A stretch of DNA of 64,000 bases, taken from an uncultured Lachnospiraceae bacterium (GTDB lineage Bacteria; Bacillota; Clostridia; Lachnospirales; Lachnospiraceae). Numbering within the stretch: position 1 is the first letter of the stretch; each line of letters begins with the position of its first letter. The stretch is taken from NCBI GenBank assembly GCA_947172645.1, contig CAMWBY010000014.1:1-64000 (forward strand), in the 5' to 3' direction. Made by a program: the position numbers and the translations under genes. Positions 37,228 to 46,747 of the stretch are shown piece by piece. The notes beneath the pieces were generated by a model that worked only from the letters and a program-made list of their open reading frames with translations, searched no databases and was not told the DNA's origin.

Positions 37228-38316
37228 TTACAGCTCAGTTCCTACTGCCATCTCCTCCCACTTCTTCTCCATATCCGCCACAAGCGCAAGCTGCGTCCGG
37301 CAGCGGTCTAAATTCTGACCTTCCCGCTCCGTATGGTAATAGGTATCCCCCTGCAGATAATCCGTAAGGAAACGGATACCCTGCTCTATCGTGATAGTCT
37401 TAGCGCCCAGGGGAAGCAGTTCAATCTCCTTCGGCGTAAGTCTCCCGCCGCATCCCTCCAGGAAGCCTTCGGCATAAGCGCGGTACAACTCTAACGAAAG
37501 GGAAACCTTACTGATATCCGGCTCATCCTCCACTGCCGTATTGGCTCCGAAACGGATTGCATCTCCGAAATCATAAGCACACAGCCCCGGCATAATCGTA
37601 TCCAAGTCGACGATGCATACCGCCTCATGGGTCTCTTCATCCAAAAGGACATTATTCAGCTTCGTGTCATTGTGCGTAATCCGAAGGGGCAGTTCCCCTT
37701 TACCCAAAAGTTCCGTCAAAATTGATATCTCATCCTTGCGCGCCCTGATAAACGCAATTTCTTCCGCCACAGAGGCTGCCCTGCCACAGATATCTTCCTC
37801 CACCGCCTTCTCGAAAGTCTGGTAGCGTTTCGGCGTATTATGGAAATCCGGTATGGTCTCATGTAAAGTCTGTGCCGGATAATCCGCAAGCTGCGCCTGG
37901 AATCTCCCGAACGCCCTGCCGCTTTCCCTGAAATCTTCCGGCTTTTCCGCCTGGTCCAACGTTATAATTCTGTCAATACACCGATAGACTCTCCAGTCAT
38001 TGTCCACTTCATCCGTGTAATAATACGCGCCCTCCACAGTAGGAACCACCGTCAACGTCTCCCTGTCAGGGTCGCCGCCCTCTCTCGCAATTCTCTCCTT
38101 GAGATAAGACGTGACGTTCACTACATTCTCCATCAGCCCCGCCGTATCATGGAAAATATCTGTGTTAATCTCCTGCAGGACATATCTGTCCCCTTTTTCG
38201 GTAACAGCCAGGAACGTCTTATTGATATGTCCGCTGCCATAAGGCTTTAAGTCAGCCACCTCTCCCTCTAACTGAAACTGTTTAAGTATTTCTTTCTTTT
38301 GCGCTAATCCTTCCAT
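37228..38316 (-). CDS. APH-fold sugar kinase, N-acetylhexosamine kinase (NahK)-like
   Basis: A 362-aa kinase of the aminoglycoside-phosphotransferase fold. The N-lobe has GSGHINKTFLA and the catalytic loop reads LRITHNDTKLNNVLLD, followed by the metal-binding CIVDLDTIMPGLCAYDFGD. HNDTKxNN together with VDLDT is the pattern of N-acetylhexosamine 1-kinases, so phosphorylation of a free amino sugar is more likely than drug resistance. It starts with AAGGAGG 6 bp upstream and overlaps the end of the O-antigen-ligase-type gene by 13 bp, so the two are coupled. Confidence 0.75.
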   Translation of the reverse strand: MEGLAQKKEILKQFQLEGEVADLKPYGSGHINKTFLAVTEKGDRYVLQEINTDIFHDTAGLMENVVNVTSYLKERIAREGGDPDRETLTVVPTVEGAYYYTDEVDNDWRVYRCIDRIITLDQAEKPEDFRESGRAFGRFQAQLADYPAQTLHETIPDFHNTPKRYQTFEKAVEEDICGRAASVAEEIAFIRARKDEISILTELLGKGELPLRITHNDTKLNNVLLDEETHEAVCIVDLDTIMPGLCAYDFGDAIRFGANTAVEDEPDISKVSLSLELYRAYAEGFLEGCGGRLTPKEIELLPLGAKTITIEQGIRFLTDYLQGDTYYHTEREGQNLDRCRTQLALVADMEKKWEEMAVGTEL

Positions 38317-39965
38317 TGTATCCTCCTTATATTATATTCCCCAAGTCCCATCAAAATAAAAATGAACGGCGTGCATAGTACCTGCTGATAACAGAAAAAA
38401 TTATAACACATATAAGACACGCCTGCCGCGGCAACACCTGCAAGCAGAATATCCTGCCGAAAGTTTCCCAGGTATTTTCGTATTGCCGTCACATAAATCC
38501 CCACATAGGATATAGCCCCAAGGATTCCTCCATTGATAAGAATATTTAACCATTCATTGTGGGCATTGGTCAACAACTTCTCACCCCAAAGCAGTTCTTC
38601 TTCTTCACTGTAGTAGGCGGACACGTAACTGGAAAACCCGTCCGGCCCCACACCGAAAAGCTTGTGCACAATATTTTCTTCCGAAAATATCTTCGCGCTG
38701 AACCGCCAAATCCTGCCTCTCCCGTTGCCCCAATCATCGTTCCAGTTAAAATATGAAATATTATCCAACCTTCCCGAAACCGCCTCCGGCAAGGCTCCTT
38801 GCGCCTGCAGGATGATGGCAAGGGCAAGCCCTGCCACAGACACTATGGCAATAACAGGCACTACCCGGCGAGCCCAAGCCCTGGCTCTCACGTGATACTG
38901 TCCGTTTTCTTTCCCGCCCTCTTTTCTTCCGCCTTCCGTTTCCATAACGTATAAGGCAACCGTAGCCGCAAGACAGACAAAAAATAAAACCCACGTCGCC
39001 TTTGAAGTCCACATTACCTCTGTAATAAAATCCGCCTGCAAATCCGGGTTCGGACGAATCCGCATCAGAAAATACATTACTTTCCCGGCTCCGAAAAGAA
39101 GCGTAAGCACTCCCATAAACCTGCACATACTACGCCGGTTCTCTGTCGAAATGACGAACAAAAGGACAAACGCCCCCGCCAATGCAAAATATGCACTGTC
39201 GCTGTTCTGTGTCACTAGCGTACAAAATCCCAGAGCGGTATAGAATCCGCTTAAAATTGTCCACACCTTCCGCCTGCTCTGTATAAAAACCCCGATTCCC
39301 ACCGGCAGAGTCACTGCCAGAAAACTTCCGTACCATGTGGCCTGCCCTAATGTAGAAAGAAACTGCGCTTTCTGATAATTCTCCAGGCCGTCGTAGAAGC
39401 CAATGGGGTCAAACATCATCCGGTGCAGGATTCCAATGGTATAGACAATACCTGCCACCCCGCACAAGGCCATCACAATCACACGTCCATACCTGCCAAA
39501 CCTGGAAAGGAAAAAGTAGAGCAATACGAAACTGACTTGGGATATGAAACCCATATTCCAACCGAAACTTCCCCATACAACATCTTCATAGAATCCGCCG
39601 GTGATTACAGAAATTCCCGTAAAAAGCGCGTAAGCAAGAACAAACCAGTCTGTGACAGACAGATATGCCTTCCTATGTTCTTTGAACCGGAAAAAAAGAT
39701 ATGGCGCTGCCGCCGCAAGAAGCAGGATGCCGCCGCCTGCTATAACCGTCTTATACGCATCAAACTTCGCATTTCCGATTTGATGATACCCGTCCTTGGC
39801 GTACAGCGGAACCACAATACACAGTATGATAACGACCGCAGCAACCAGATATTCCATGATTTTTCCCGTAACTGCCACACCACCGCTCACCGGCCGCACC
39901 TGATTTTCAGCGTCCCCGCATCTGACTGCCCGATTCCCCATCTTTCGTTTCCTCTTGTGTGTCAT
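38304..39965 (-). CDS. O-antigen ligase/polymerase-type membrane protein (copy B)
   Basis: A 553-aa polytopic membrane protein with about 12 helices and the Wzy_C/WaaL signature in its long periplasmic-side loop: WGNGRGRIWRFSAKIF, GVGPDGFSSYV and LLTNAHNEWLNILINGG. The family transfers or polymerises lipid-linked glycans on the outer face of the membrane. Its ATG shares one base with the TAA stop of its paralogue (TAATG), so translation is coupled and the start is firm. It likely works on a cell-surface polysaccharide or teichoic-type glycan. Confidence 0.85.
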   Translation of the reverse strand: MTHKRKRKMGNRAVRCGDAENQVRPVSGGVAVTGKIMEYLVAAVVIILCIVVPLYAKDGYHQIGNAKFDAYKTVIAGGGILLLAAAAPYLFFRFKEHRKAYLSVTDWFVLAYALFTGISVITGGFYEDVVWGSFGWNMGFISQVSFVLLYFFLSRFGRYGRVIVMALCGVAGIVYTIGILHRMMFDPIGFYDGLENYQKAQFLSTLGQATWYGSFLAVTLPVGIGVFIQSRRKVWTILSGFYTALGFCTLVTQNSDSAYFALAGAFVLLFVISTENRRSMCRFMGVLTLLFGAGKVMYFLMRIRPNPDLQADFITEVMWTSKATWVLFFVCLAATVALYVMETEGGRKEGGKENGQYHVRARAWARRVVPVIAIVSVAGLALAIILQAQGALPEAVSGRLDNISYFNWNDDWGNGRGRIWRFSAKIFSEENIVHKLFGVGPDGFSSYVSAYYSEEEELLWGEKLLTNAHNEWLNILINGGILGAISYVGIYVTAIRKYLGNFRQDILLAGVAAAGVSYMCYNFFCYQQVLCTPFIFILMGLGEYNIRRIQWKD

Positions 39966-41677
39966 TATTCTCCCGAAAAGGCATCCGAATCTATCCTCCT
40001 CGTTCCCTGTCCCATATCCCGGCAAAGCTTTTCGCCAATCCCCAACACGATAAAGATATAAGGCGTACTCAACGCCTGCTGGAAACTGACAAGGTTATGT
40101 ACGGTATATGCCAGAATGCACAGTGCACACGGATATAGCAGCGGCTGCCTCCTGCCTCTTTTGATATACCGCACAAATGCCGAGCCAAAAATCCCCGCAT
40201 AGCACAGCCACCCTAATGCGCCTACGTTTACCAATGTCGTAATCTGCTCATTGTGGGCATTCGTCAACCTTAAATTAACAAATCTCTCCCCTAGCTTCTG
40301 CGCCAGTTCCGGTATGTCATACACATAATCCGAAAAACAGTCCGGGCCGACGCCGACAACCTTATGCAACGTATCCATGCTGCGGTATGCCTCCACGCCG
40401 CTGTTCCATGTTGCTCCTCTGCCATTGCCCCAATCTTCATCAAAGGCTAGCTCCAGGTAACTATCCCGTTCTACCGTACAGGGCACTTCCCTAAAATACA
40501 ATACTTTGTTGTCAATCAGGATAAAAAATACCATTGCACATACCAAAGCGACAACTCCAACACCCAGGATTGTCCATAACCATCTGTGCTTTTCAATCCG
40601 GAAACGCCCACGCCGTTCCAACATTCTGCATAAAATGTACCCCGCCGCCAAAGCAAAAAATAACCACCATACCCCGTTGCTGTTCCACACAAATGCCATG
40701 ACGCCTGACTGTCCGTCCGGGCCATAATACATATAATGATATGTAAAGCCCGGCAGATACAGCAAAAGCCTGGCTGTCTGGCAGCTGAGCGCAAACATCA
40801 TACACAGTTCCAAAAAACGGTAAAACTTCTTGTTATCCTGAAGCGACAACACAGAAAGCATAAGAAGATGCACGATAAAAACTAAATAAGCGCTGCTGCT
40901 CCCTTGTGTGATTCCTGCCACCATCGAGGCCACGCTGTAGATTCCCGTAAAAAAGCGCACCTTTCTGCTGTCGCTGCACCAATACAACATGATACCAAAG
41001 GAAGCGGCCACCGACCAATATCCGCAAAACCAGTTAATATTGCCAAGAGTAGAGATAAATCCTTCTTCCTGGCCTTCCATCTGAATCGGATACACTGAGT
41101 AACTATTGCATATGCCTAAGATAAATACGCCCAATGATGCCAAAAGCCATAAACCAATCCACTTCAAACTGCAATGAAAATATCGGGAAAAAAAGAAATA
41201 AATGAGCACAAATATCATCTGGGTAACAGTGCCCATATACCATCCTTTTTCTCCCCACAAGGCGTCTCTTTTATATGCGGAACATAAGTAAGACAAAAGG
41301 ACAACTGCAAAATACCCATAGGCAAACCAATCCGTCGCCGACATCCGCCTGTAATTTCTTACCACCCACTCCCAATCGCGCCGTATAAGCGCTGGCAGTA
41401 TAACCACCGCTACCGCCGCCGCCAGCGTAACCAGACTGATATTGCGAAAAAATTGGTATTTAACCTCGCCAATCTGTACATACCCGCCTGGGGCATAGAA
41501 GGGATAGATAACCGCTATAACAAGGAAATATGCCATGATGATCCCCTGGCAGATATCCCTGTGCCAACCGCCTATATGGCTGTCTGGTTCTGTCCCGCCC
41601 TGATTCAGTTCTCCCGGAACTGTCGTGTGTTCATCTAATTGACCTTGCCCGTTTCCGCGCATACTATCTTTTATCAT
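39965..41677 (-). CDS. O-antigen ligase/polymerase-type membrane protein (copy A)
   Basis: A 570-aa paralogue of the next gene with the same helix layout. It shares motifs GGYVQIGEVKYQFFRN (copy B: DGYHQIGNAKFDAYK), WGNGRGATWNSGVEAY, GVGPDCFSDYV and LTNAHNEQITTLVNVG. The N-terminal ~35 residues are polar and variable. The two are clearly a tandem duplication that has diverged widely. No obvious ribosome site precedes the ATG at 41677, and a second ATG lies 15 bp in. The AI-2E-family gene ends 36 bp upstream. Confidence 0.85.
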   Translation of the reverse strand: MIKDSMRGNGQGQLDEHTTVPGELNQGGTEPDSHIGGWHRDICQGIIMAYFLVIAVIYPFYAPGGYVQIGEVKYQFFRNISLVTLAAAVAVVILPALIRRDWEWVVRNYRRMSATDWFAYGYFAVVLLSYLCSAYKRDALWGEKGWYMGTVTQMIFVLIYFFFSRYFHCSLKWIGLWLLASLGVFILGICNSYSVYPIQMEGQEEGFISTLGNINWFCGYWSVAASFGIMLYWCSDSRKVRFFTGIYSVASMVAGITQGSSSAYLVFIVHLLMLSVLSLQDNKKFYRFLELCMMFALSCQTARLLLYLPGFTYHYMYYGPDGQSGVMAFVWNSNGVWWLFFALAAGYILCRMLERRGRFRIEKHRWLWTILGVGVVALVCAMVFFILIDNKVLYFREVPCTVERDSYLELAFDEDWGNGRGATWNSGVEAYRSMDTLHKVVGVGPDCFSDYVYDIPELAQKLGERFVNLRLTNAHNEQITTLVNVGALGWLCYAGIFGSAFVRYIKRGRRQPLLYPCALCILAYTVHNLVSFQQALSTPYIFIVLGIGEKLCRDMGQGTRRIDSDAFSGE

Positions 41678-41713
41678 AGCTTCATCATAATAGAATGCGG
41701 CGGTTTCGTCAAA

Positions 41714-42799
41714 TTAACTCTGTTTTACGACGTCATCCTTATCGGCAAAACAGCCATCCGGGCAGTTCGCTACCTTAAGTATCTCCGCAATGACAATCAG
41801 CGCAAGCGGGCCCTTGATAATTCCTCCCACGCCGAACAGCTTCACGCCTGCATAAACCGCAAACAACATAAAAACAGGGGCGATGCCAATCCTCTTGCCG
41901 ATTAGTTTCGGTTCCAACATTTCCCTTGTCACGATACATACCCCATATAGAATCAGGCAGACCACCATCTGCACATACTGTCCGTTCAAAAGCTGCCACA
42001 CAGACAATGGCACAAGTACAATCCCCGTTCCGATAAAGGGAAGCATGTCCAGTACGCCCGCCAGAATACCAAATAATATTCCGCCTTGCACGCCTGCCAA
42101 GCTCAGAGTCGCACTGCACAATATACTGATGATGAAAAGAATCACGCCCTGTGCTTTCATAAAGGTTATAATATAAGACAAAACTCCTTCCACCACCGAC
42201 CAAACCACTCTCAGTTCTTCCGAACGTTTTAATCCCGATACAATCTGCGTATACTCTTTTTCCAGAAGAAAAGCTGCGATACACGTGATGGCAAGGAACC
42301 CTATCGCAGCAAAAATGCCCTTAAAGCAATTGTATGAAGAGGACAGAATCTGCGGCACTACCTGAATCTGTACATTCTCCATCACCACCGTCATTCTCTC
42401 AACCACAAACTTTTCAATCTGCTGCCCGTCCCAACCAAATTTACCGTCCAACCCACAGCAACACTCATGAAAAAACAATTGGAACTGTTCTCCGACCTGT
42501 GTGCAGAATGCCGGAAGCCCCTCCAACTGTTTTCCGCCCAGTATCATCACTGCCCAAAGGATACCTATCATAAGCAATATAAGCGGAAGGATAATCCCCA
42601 CCGCCAGAAATTTTTTCTTAACCGGAATCCGCCGCTGCACACGTTCCAACAGCGGATAACATAATGTAATCAACAAGAAAGCAAGCACGAACGGCGCGAC
42701 CAGGGTAAACAGATACCGGAAGAAAAACCAGACTCCTGCAAAAACGAAACATATTCTAATCGGTTTGCTATTCCATAATGTCCCTTTATCCACACCCAT
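41714..42799 (-). CDS. AI-2E/PerM-family membrane transporter
   Basis: A 361-aa membrane protein with eight predicted helices and the family motifs LILLMIGILWAVMILGG, GILAGVLDMLPFIGTGIVLVPLSVW and a C-terminal GVKLFGVGGIIKGPLALI. Members export small molecules or act as ion antiporters (YtvI/TqsA relatives); the substrate is not determined. The start at 42799 is preferred because GGAAAGG precedes it. A further ATG at 42838 lies only a few bases from a TATACT box. Confidence 0.85.
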   Translation of the reverse strand: MGVDKGTLWNSKPIRICFVFAGVWFFFRYLFTLVAPFVLAFLLITLCYPLLERVQRRIPVKKKFLAVGIILPLILLMIGILWAVMILGGKQLEGLPAFCTQVGEQFQLFFHECCCGLDGKFGWDGQQIEKFVVERMTVVMENVQIQVVPQILSSSYNCFKGIFAAIGFLAITCIAAFLLEKEYTQIVSGLKRSEELRVVWSVVEGVLSYIITFMKAQGVILFIISILCSATLSLAGVQGGILFGILAGVLDMLPFIGTGIVLVPLSVWQLLNGQYVQMVVCLILYGVCIVTREMLEPKLIGKRIGIAPVFMLFAVYAGVKLFGVGGIIKGPLALIVIAEILKVANCPDGCFADKDDVVKQS

Positions 42800-42901
42800 G
42801 CAAAGTATATGCCTTTCCAAATCACCTTTTCCAAACATATACTAGTATACTTCATCCGCGCTTTCTTATGCGGCCTGGGAACTGTATAAATTTACCAATT
42901 C

Positions 42902-43720
42902 TCACGCTAACCAAAACCATTTCCCTTCCGGCCGAATCTGAAATTCCATCCTCTTTCCGGTCCGGGGATGCCGTAAGACGAGTCTGTACGCGCACAATGC
43001 AATCTCTTTTACATGCATCTGCTCTGATATCTTCACAGTCCGTGCATCTGCATACTTATAATCTCCTAATAGGCTCATTCCTGCCTGACTCATCTGCACC
43101 CGAATCTGATGATGCCTGCCTGTATGGAGCCTAATCCTGGCAAGGGCGATGTGTGGCTGCTCCAAGCCTTCCCTGGAATCCGTATCGTTTCTTTCATCTG
43201 CGCAGATACCTACATCGGTTCCTAAATCAGCTCCTTCGTGCACAGGCTGTTTTACAAGGGGCGCCCTGGCAAGGACTTTCTCCATATATTCCTCTATGGA
43301 AAAAATATTCTCCACCAGTATCTCATAGTCGAGTACCGCTTTCTTGGCATCCTTGACTTCCGGCGGCACAATGCGGGACATATTTGTCCTGCCGTCTTTC
43401 AACAAGTAATCCGTAAGCGTACCCGCCAACTCAAATTCCTGTCCGCAGACCATGGCATAATAATATTTCTCCATATGCCCTTCCGTAATCTGCCTGCTCA
43501 ATTTGGCTGCCGCCTGCTTATTCTTGGCAAACACAAGGATACCTTCTACGGGCTGGTCAAGGCGGTGCACCACGCCCAGATAAGAGGCGCTTTTTAAATA
43601 ATTTGACACTTCGCTTACCATGTCAGCCTGGCCGACTCTGGCCGTCTGCGTCGCAATGCCTGCGGCCTTATGGCACACAACGATGTCTTTGTCTTCGTAT
43701 AGAATCCGCTCCTGGTTCAT
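42902..43720 (-). CDS. RluA-family pseudouridine synthase
   Basis: A 272-aa enzyme that isomerises uridine to pseudouridine in rRNA or tRNA. The catalytic motif is GVVHRLDQPVEGILVFAKN with the nucleophilic aspartate in HRLDQ. The C-terminal motif RLHTGRHHQIRVQMSQAGM is intact. There is no S4 domain. An insert of about 45 residues (~145-190, acidic) before the last motif is unusual. It lies 30 bp downstream of the response regulator gene and may be transcribed with the two-component pair. Confidence 0.92.
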   Translation of the reverse strand: MNQERILYEDKDIVVCHKAAGIATQTARVGQADMVSEVSNYLKSASYLGVVHRLDQPVEGILVFAKNKQAAAKLSRQITEGHMEKYYYAMVCGQEFELAGTLTDYLLKDGRTNMSRIVPPEVKDAKKAVLDYEILVENIFSIEEYMEKVLARAPLVKQPVHEGADLGTDVGICADERNDTDSREGLEQPHIALARIRLHTGRHHQIRVQMSQAGMSLLGDYKYADARTVKISEQMHVKEIALCAYRLVLRHPRTGKRMEFQIRPEGKWFWLA

Positions 43721-43750
43721 AATTATTTCTGCCTTTTGTATCGTACATAT

Positions 43751-44440
43751 TTATATTTTAAAACGGTAGCCCACACCCCAGATTGTCTCAATATACTGTG
43801 GCTTGGCGGTGTCAAACTCTATTTTCTCCCTGATTTTCTTGATATGCACGGTGACTGTGGCAATGTCGCCGATGGAATCCATATCCCAAATTTCCCGGAA
43901 AAGCTCCTCCTTAGAATATACATGATTAGGGTTCTCCGCCAGGAAGGTCAGCAAATCAAATTCCTTCGTCGTAAAAATTCTTTCTTCCCCGTCCACGTAA
44001 ACCCTTCTCGCGGTCTTGTCAATCTTAAGCCCCCTAATTTCTATGATATCGTTCATTTTCTGGTTACTGCCCACCAGCCTGTCATAACGCGCCATATGCG
44101 CCTTAACCCTTGCCACCAATTCGGAAGGGCTAAAGGGCTTCGTCATATAGTCGTCAGCCCCAAGCCCCAGTCCTCTTATTTTATCGATATCGTCTTTCTT
44201 CGCAGATACCATGATAATCGGGATGTTCTTTTCCTCCCGTATTCTCTTGCACACCTCGAATCCGTCCACCCCCGGCAGCATGAGGTCGAGTATAACCAGG
44301 TCGAAATCTTCCGCCAATGCAGTCTCAAGCCCTTTGTCCCCGGTATTCTCTATCGTCACCTGAAAATCGCTTAATTCCAGATAATCTTTCTCTAAATCCG
44401 CAATTGCTTCCTCGTCTTCTATAATTAATATTTTGCTCAT
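43751..44440 (-). CDS. OmpR-family response regulator
   Basis: A 229-aa response regulator with receiver (acidic EDE at 8-10, phosphoacceptor Asp52 in VILDLMLPG, Lys in MTKPFSPSE) and C-terminal winged helix (~130-229, ending WGVGYRF). The sequence style is VanR-like. It is encoded directly downstream of its histidine kinase, the reverse of the usual order. Confidence 0.95.
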   Translation of the reverse strand: MSKILIIEDEEAIADLEKDYLELSDFQVTIENTGDKGLETALAEDFDLVILDLMLPGVDGFEVCKRIREEKNIPIIMVSAKKDDIDKIRGLGLGADDYMTKPFSPSELVARVKAHMARYDRLVGSNQKMNDIIEIRGLKIDKTARRVYVDGEERIFTTKEFDLLTFLAENPNHVYSKEELFREIWDMDSIGDIATVTVHIKKIREKIEFDTAKPQYIETIWGVGYRFKI

Positions 44441-44501
44441 AACTTTTACCCTCTCTTTAACTCTAATGTATGCTGAATTTTTTGTAATCCTTTCTTTTGC
44501 T

Positions 44502-45986
44502 TTAAACCTCAGATTGAGGCGGCGTCAAATATTTGCGGATAACGAAATGCATACAGGTTCCTTCTCCTTCCTTACTGGTCGCCCATATATAACCGCCATG
44601 GTCTTCGATAATCTTCTTGACAATGGACAGGCCTATACCGCTGCCGCCTTTCGATGAATTGCGGGAAGCGTCTGTGCGGTAAAACCGCTCGAAGATATTA
44701 GGAAGGTCCTTCGCCGCCACCCCCATACCGTTATCCTCAATCTCCACTCTTATGGCGTCCACTTCATCCAGAATACGGATATCGATGACGCCTTTGGATT
44801 TGTTCATATATTTCACACTATTGCTGATAATATTATTGATGACCCGCTTAAGCTGCTCGGGGTCTGCAATAATCTGGGTGGACGGTTCCACCAAATCTTC
44901 ATAGTTTAATTGGATACTCTTGGATTCTAAATCCAGGCCCACTTCCTCCACACAATCGCCAAAATAATCCGCCACGTTAATACGTCGGAACGTATAAGGA
45001 ATCCTGTTTGTGTCAATACCGGAATAAGTAGTCAATTCATTAATAAGGCGGTCCATATCGTTCGCCTTGTCGTAAATCGTGCGGATATATTTATCCATTT
45101 TCTCAGGCGTATCGGCCACACCGTCCATGATACCCTCGACATACCCCTTAATCGAAGTAATCGGCGTCTTTAAATCATGGGAAATATTGCTGACCAGTTC
45201 CTTATTCTTCTGCTCATGTTCGAACTTTTCATCCAAGGATTCTTTCAGCCGCAGCCTCATGTCTTCATAATTGCGGTACAGCTCGCCGATTTCCCCCTTT
45301 TCCTCCGTCGTCAGCATATACTCCAGATTACCCTCGGCAATGTTCTGCATGGCAGTGTTAAGTTGGTTAATCGGAGTAAAAACACCCCGCTGTATCCATC
45401 TGGTCAACACGGCGCTGGTCAGGCACAAAACAAGAATAAACGCCACAATCATCCTTTTAAGCATGTTCTTGGAAATAAGGGACGTCACGCTGGCCACGAT
45501 GAAGAAGCTTCCTTTGCTTCCATCCGTAAATAGAAAGTCGACTTGCTTGACAAGCTTCTTCATATCATTATAATACAACCCCGTCTCCGAATCCGGCATT
45601 TCGTTGCCATATTCCGGCAACATACTAAAAATCCTATCAGCCGCCTTTCTGTTACCCGTATAATACAGCTCGTCCCCTTTTCTCACGACAATATAAGAAA
45701 ACTTCCGGTTTAAATCCGCCGCCAGACTGTCCAGATATGCCTGGTCTTCCATCTTGGACGGGTCTGCCGCAATTTGTTCCTTCACCCGCTCCATGACTTG
45801 TTCCGTTACGTAGCTGTAATTTTCTACCGTGTAGGCGAAGGAAAGGTTGTCCTTGTCTAAAATGCTAAGCTCGCCCTCCGCATCCTCCACATGACTTACC
45901 ACCACAAGAAACATGATACATGTGAGCAAAAACGGCACCAGCACAATCGCTGCCGAGGTGAGCAAAAGCCTTGTTTTAAATTTCAC
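44502..45986 (-). CDS. Sensor histidine kinase (HAMP, VanS-like)
   Basis: A 494-aa kinase with membrane helices at ~8-30 and ~178-197 enclosing a ~145-residue extracytoplasmic sensor domain. Then come HAMP, the phosphorylation site His270 in SNISHDLKTPITSIKGYVEG, and the ATPase boxes (NNIISNSVKYMNKS, DNGMGVAAKDL, GGSGIGLSIVKKI). It pairs with the response regulator that starts 61 bp downstream. No resistance enzyme is nearby, so the stimulus and targets are unknown. Confidence 0.95.
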   Translation of the reverse strand: MKFKTRLLLTSAAIVLVPFLLTCIMFLVVVSHVEDAEGELSILDKDNLSFAYTVENYSYVTEQVMERVKEQIAADPSKMEDQAYLDSLAADLNRKFSYIVVRKGDELYYTGNRKAADRIFSMLPEYGNEMPDSETGLYYNDMKKLVKQVDFLFTDGSKGSFFIVASVTSLISKNMLKRMIVAFILVLCLTSAVLTRWIQRGVFTPINQLNTAMQNIAEGNLEYMLTTEEKGEIGELYRNYEDMRLRLKESLDEKFEHEQKNKELVSNISHDLKTPITSIKGYVEGIMDGVADTPEKMDKYIRTIYDKANDMDRLINELTTYSGIDTNRIPYTFRRINVADYFGDCVEEVGLDLESKSIQLNYEDLVEPSTQIIADPEQLKRVINNIISNSVKYMNKSKGVIDIRILDEVDAIRVEIEDNGMGVAAKDLPNIFERFYRTDASRNSSKGGSGIGLSIVKKIIEDHGGYIWATSKEGEGTCMHFVIRKYLTPPQSEV

Positions 45987-46183
45987 CCATCTTCCCCCTT
46001 CTTCACTGATTTGCCCATAGCAATGAATCTGGCTTTAACTAATAATATACCACACTTTCAGGCGACAAAAATAAAACATATCAAATAATGCTATTAAATA
46101 TTTATAAATTCATAGTATTACAGTATATAATTCCGTTATATTCCGCCAAATCCATACTGCGTAAACCCTGCGTCTAACAGGTT

Positions 46184-46504
46184 TTATTTGACTAGCCTCC
46201 CGTGGTGCTCCTCCATGGCTCCCCCGGCTTCCACATTCTTGTATCCCATCTTTTTAAATTTCTTGACGGCGGCAGACGCTTTCTGCGAATAGCTTCCTAC
46301 AATATAAAAGTGTGAATCTTTATCAGGGAATCTCCGAAACACACGCTCCTGCGTTATCTTTTCAACAGGATAATGGATTGCTCCTGAAATGTGCCCGCTT
46401 GCATATTCTTCCTGGGTCCTGCAATCAATTAGATATGTATTTGGTGTTGTCCTCACTTTATTAATTGCCTCAATTACCGTCATTTTTTTCTTAAAGATTC
46501 CCAT
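46184..46504 (-). CDS. Rhodanese-fold protein lacking the catalytic cysteine
   Basis: A 106-aa single rhodanese domain. The fold is clear: YLIDCRTQEEYASGHISGAIHYP is the conserved CH2A/B region and GYKNVEAGGAMEEH the C-terminal motif. The active-site loop, normally C-R-S-G-x-R-S, reads GSYSQKAS, so the sulfur-carrying cysteine is absent. It is therefore probably a binding or regulatory domain. The start MGIFKKKM has AAGGAA upstream; the ORF is open further but without homology. Confidence 0.8.
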   Translation of the reverse strand: MGIFKKKMTVIEAINKVRTTPNTYLIDCRTQEEYASGHISGAIHYPVEKITQERVFRRFPDKDSHFYIVGSYSQKASAAVKKFKKMGYKNVEAGGAMEEHHGRLVK

Positions 46505-46673
46505 AATTCCTTGCCTTTCTCCTTTTCTATATTTTCTGATTTTTCCGGTACTATACAATGTACTCATTTTCATTATTATACTATGAAAATGCCTGCTTTC
46601 ATAGTGCGGATACAAAGCTCCGTTCCGCCACTGCCATATACTCCGTTCTTTAATATTTTTATGAAAAATATAA

Positions 46674-46731
46674 TTGACATATTTTTCCACCTTTGCTATA
46701 TTATTTTTAGAAATAGTAATTATTACTATTT
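46674..46731 (+). promoter_or_regulatory. Promoter and PerR-like operator of the fur/perR gene
   Basis: -35 TTGACA at 46674-46679, 17-bp spacer, -10 TATATT at 46697-46702. Nine bases downstream is a perfect dyad: AAATAGTAAT and ATTACTATTT around a single T (46711-46731). Its size and AT-rich symmetry fit a PerR/Fur box. Placed over the transcription start, it should give strong autorepression. Confidence 0.85.
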
Positions 46732-46747
46732 TTGAGAGGAAATATCA

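Noticed and set aside
37228..38316. Aminoglycoside resistance phosphotransferase
   Set aside because: The fold is shared, but HNDTKLNN and VDLDT together point to amino-sugar 1-kinases, and the context is glycan-related.
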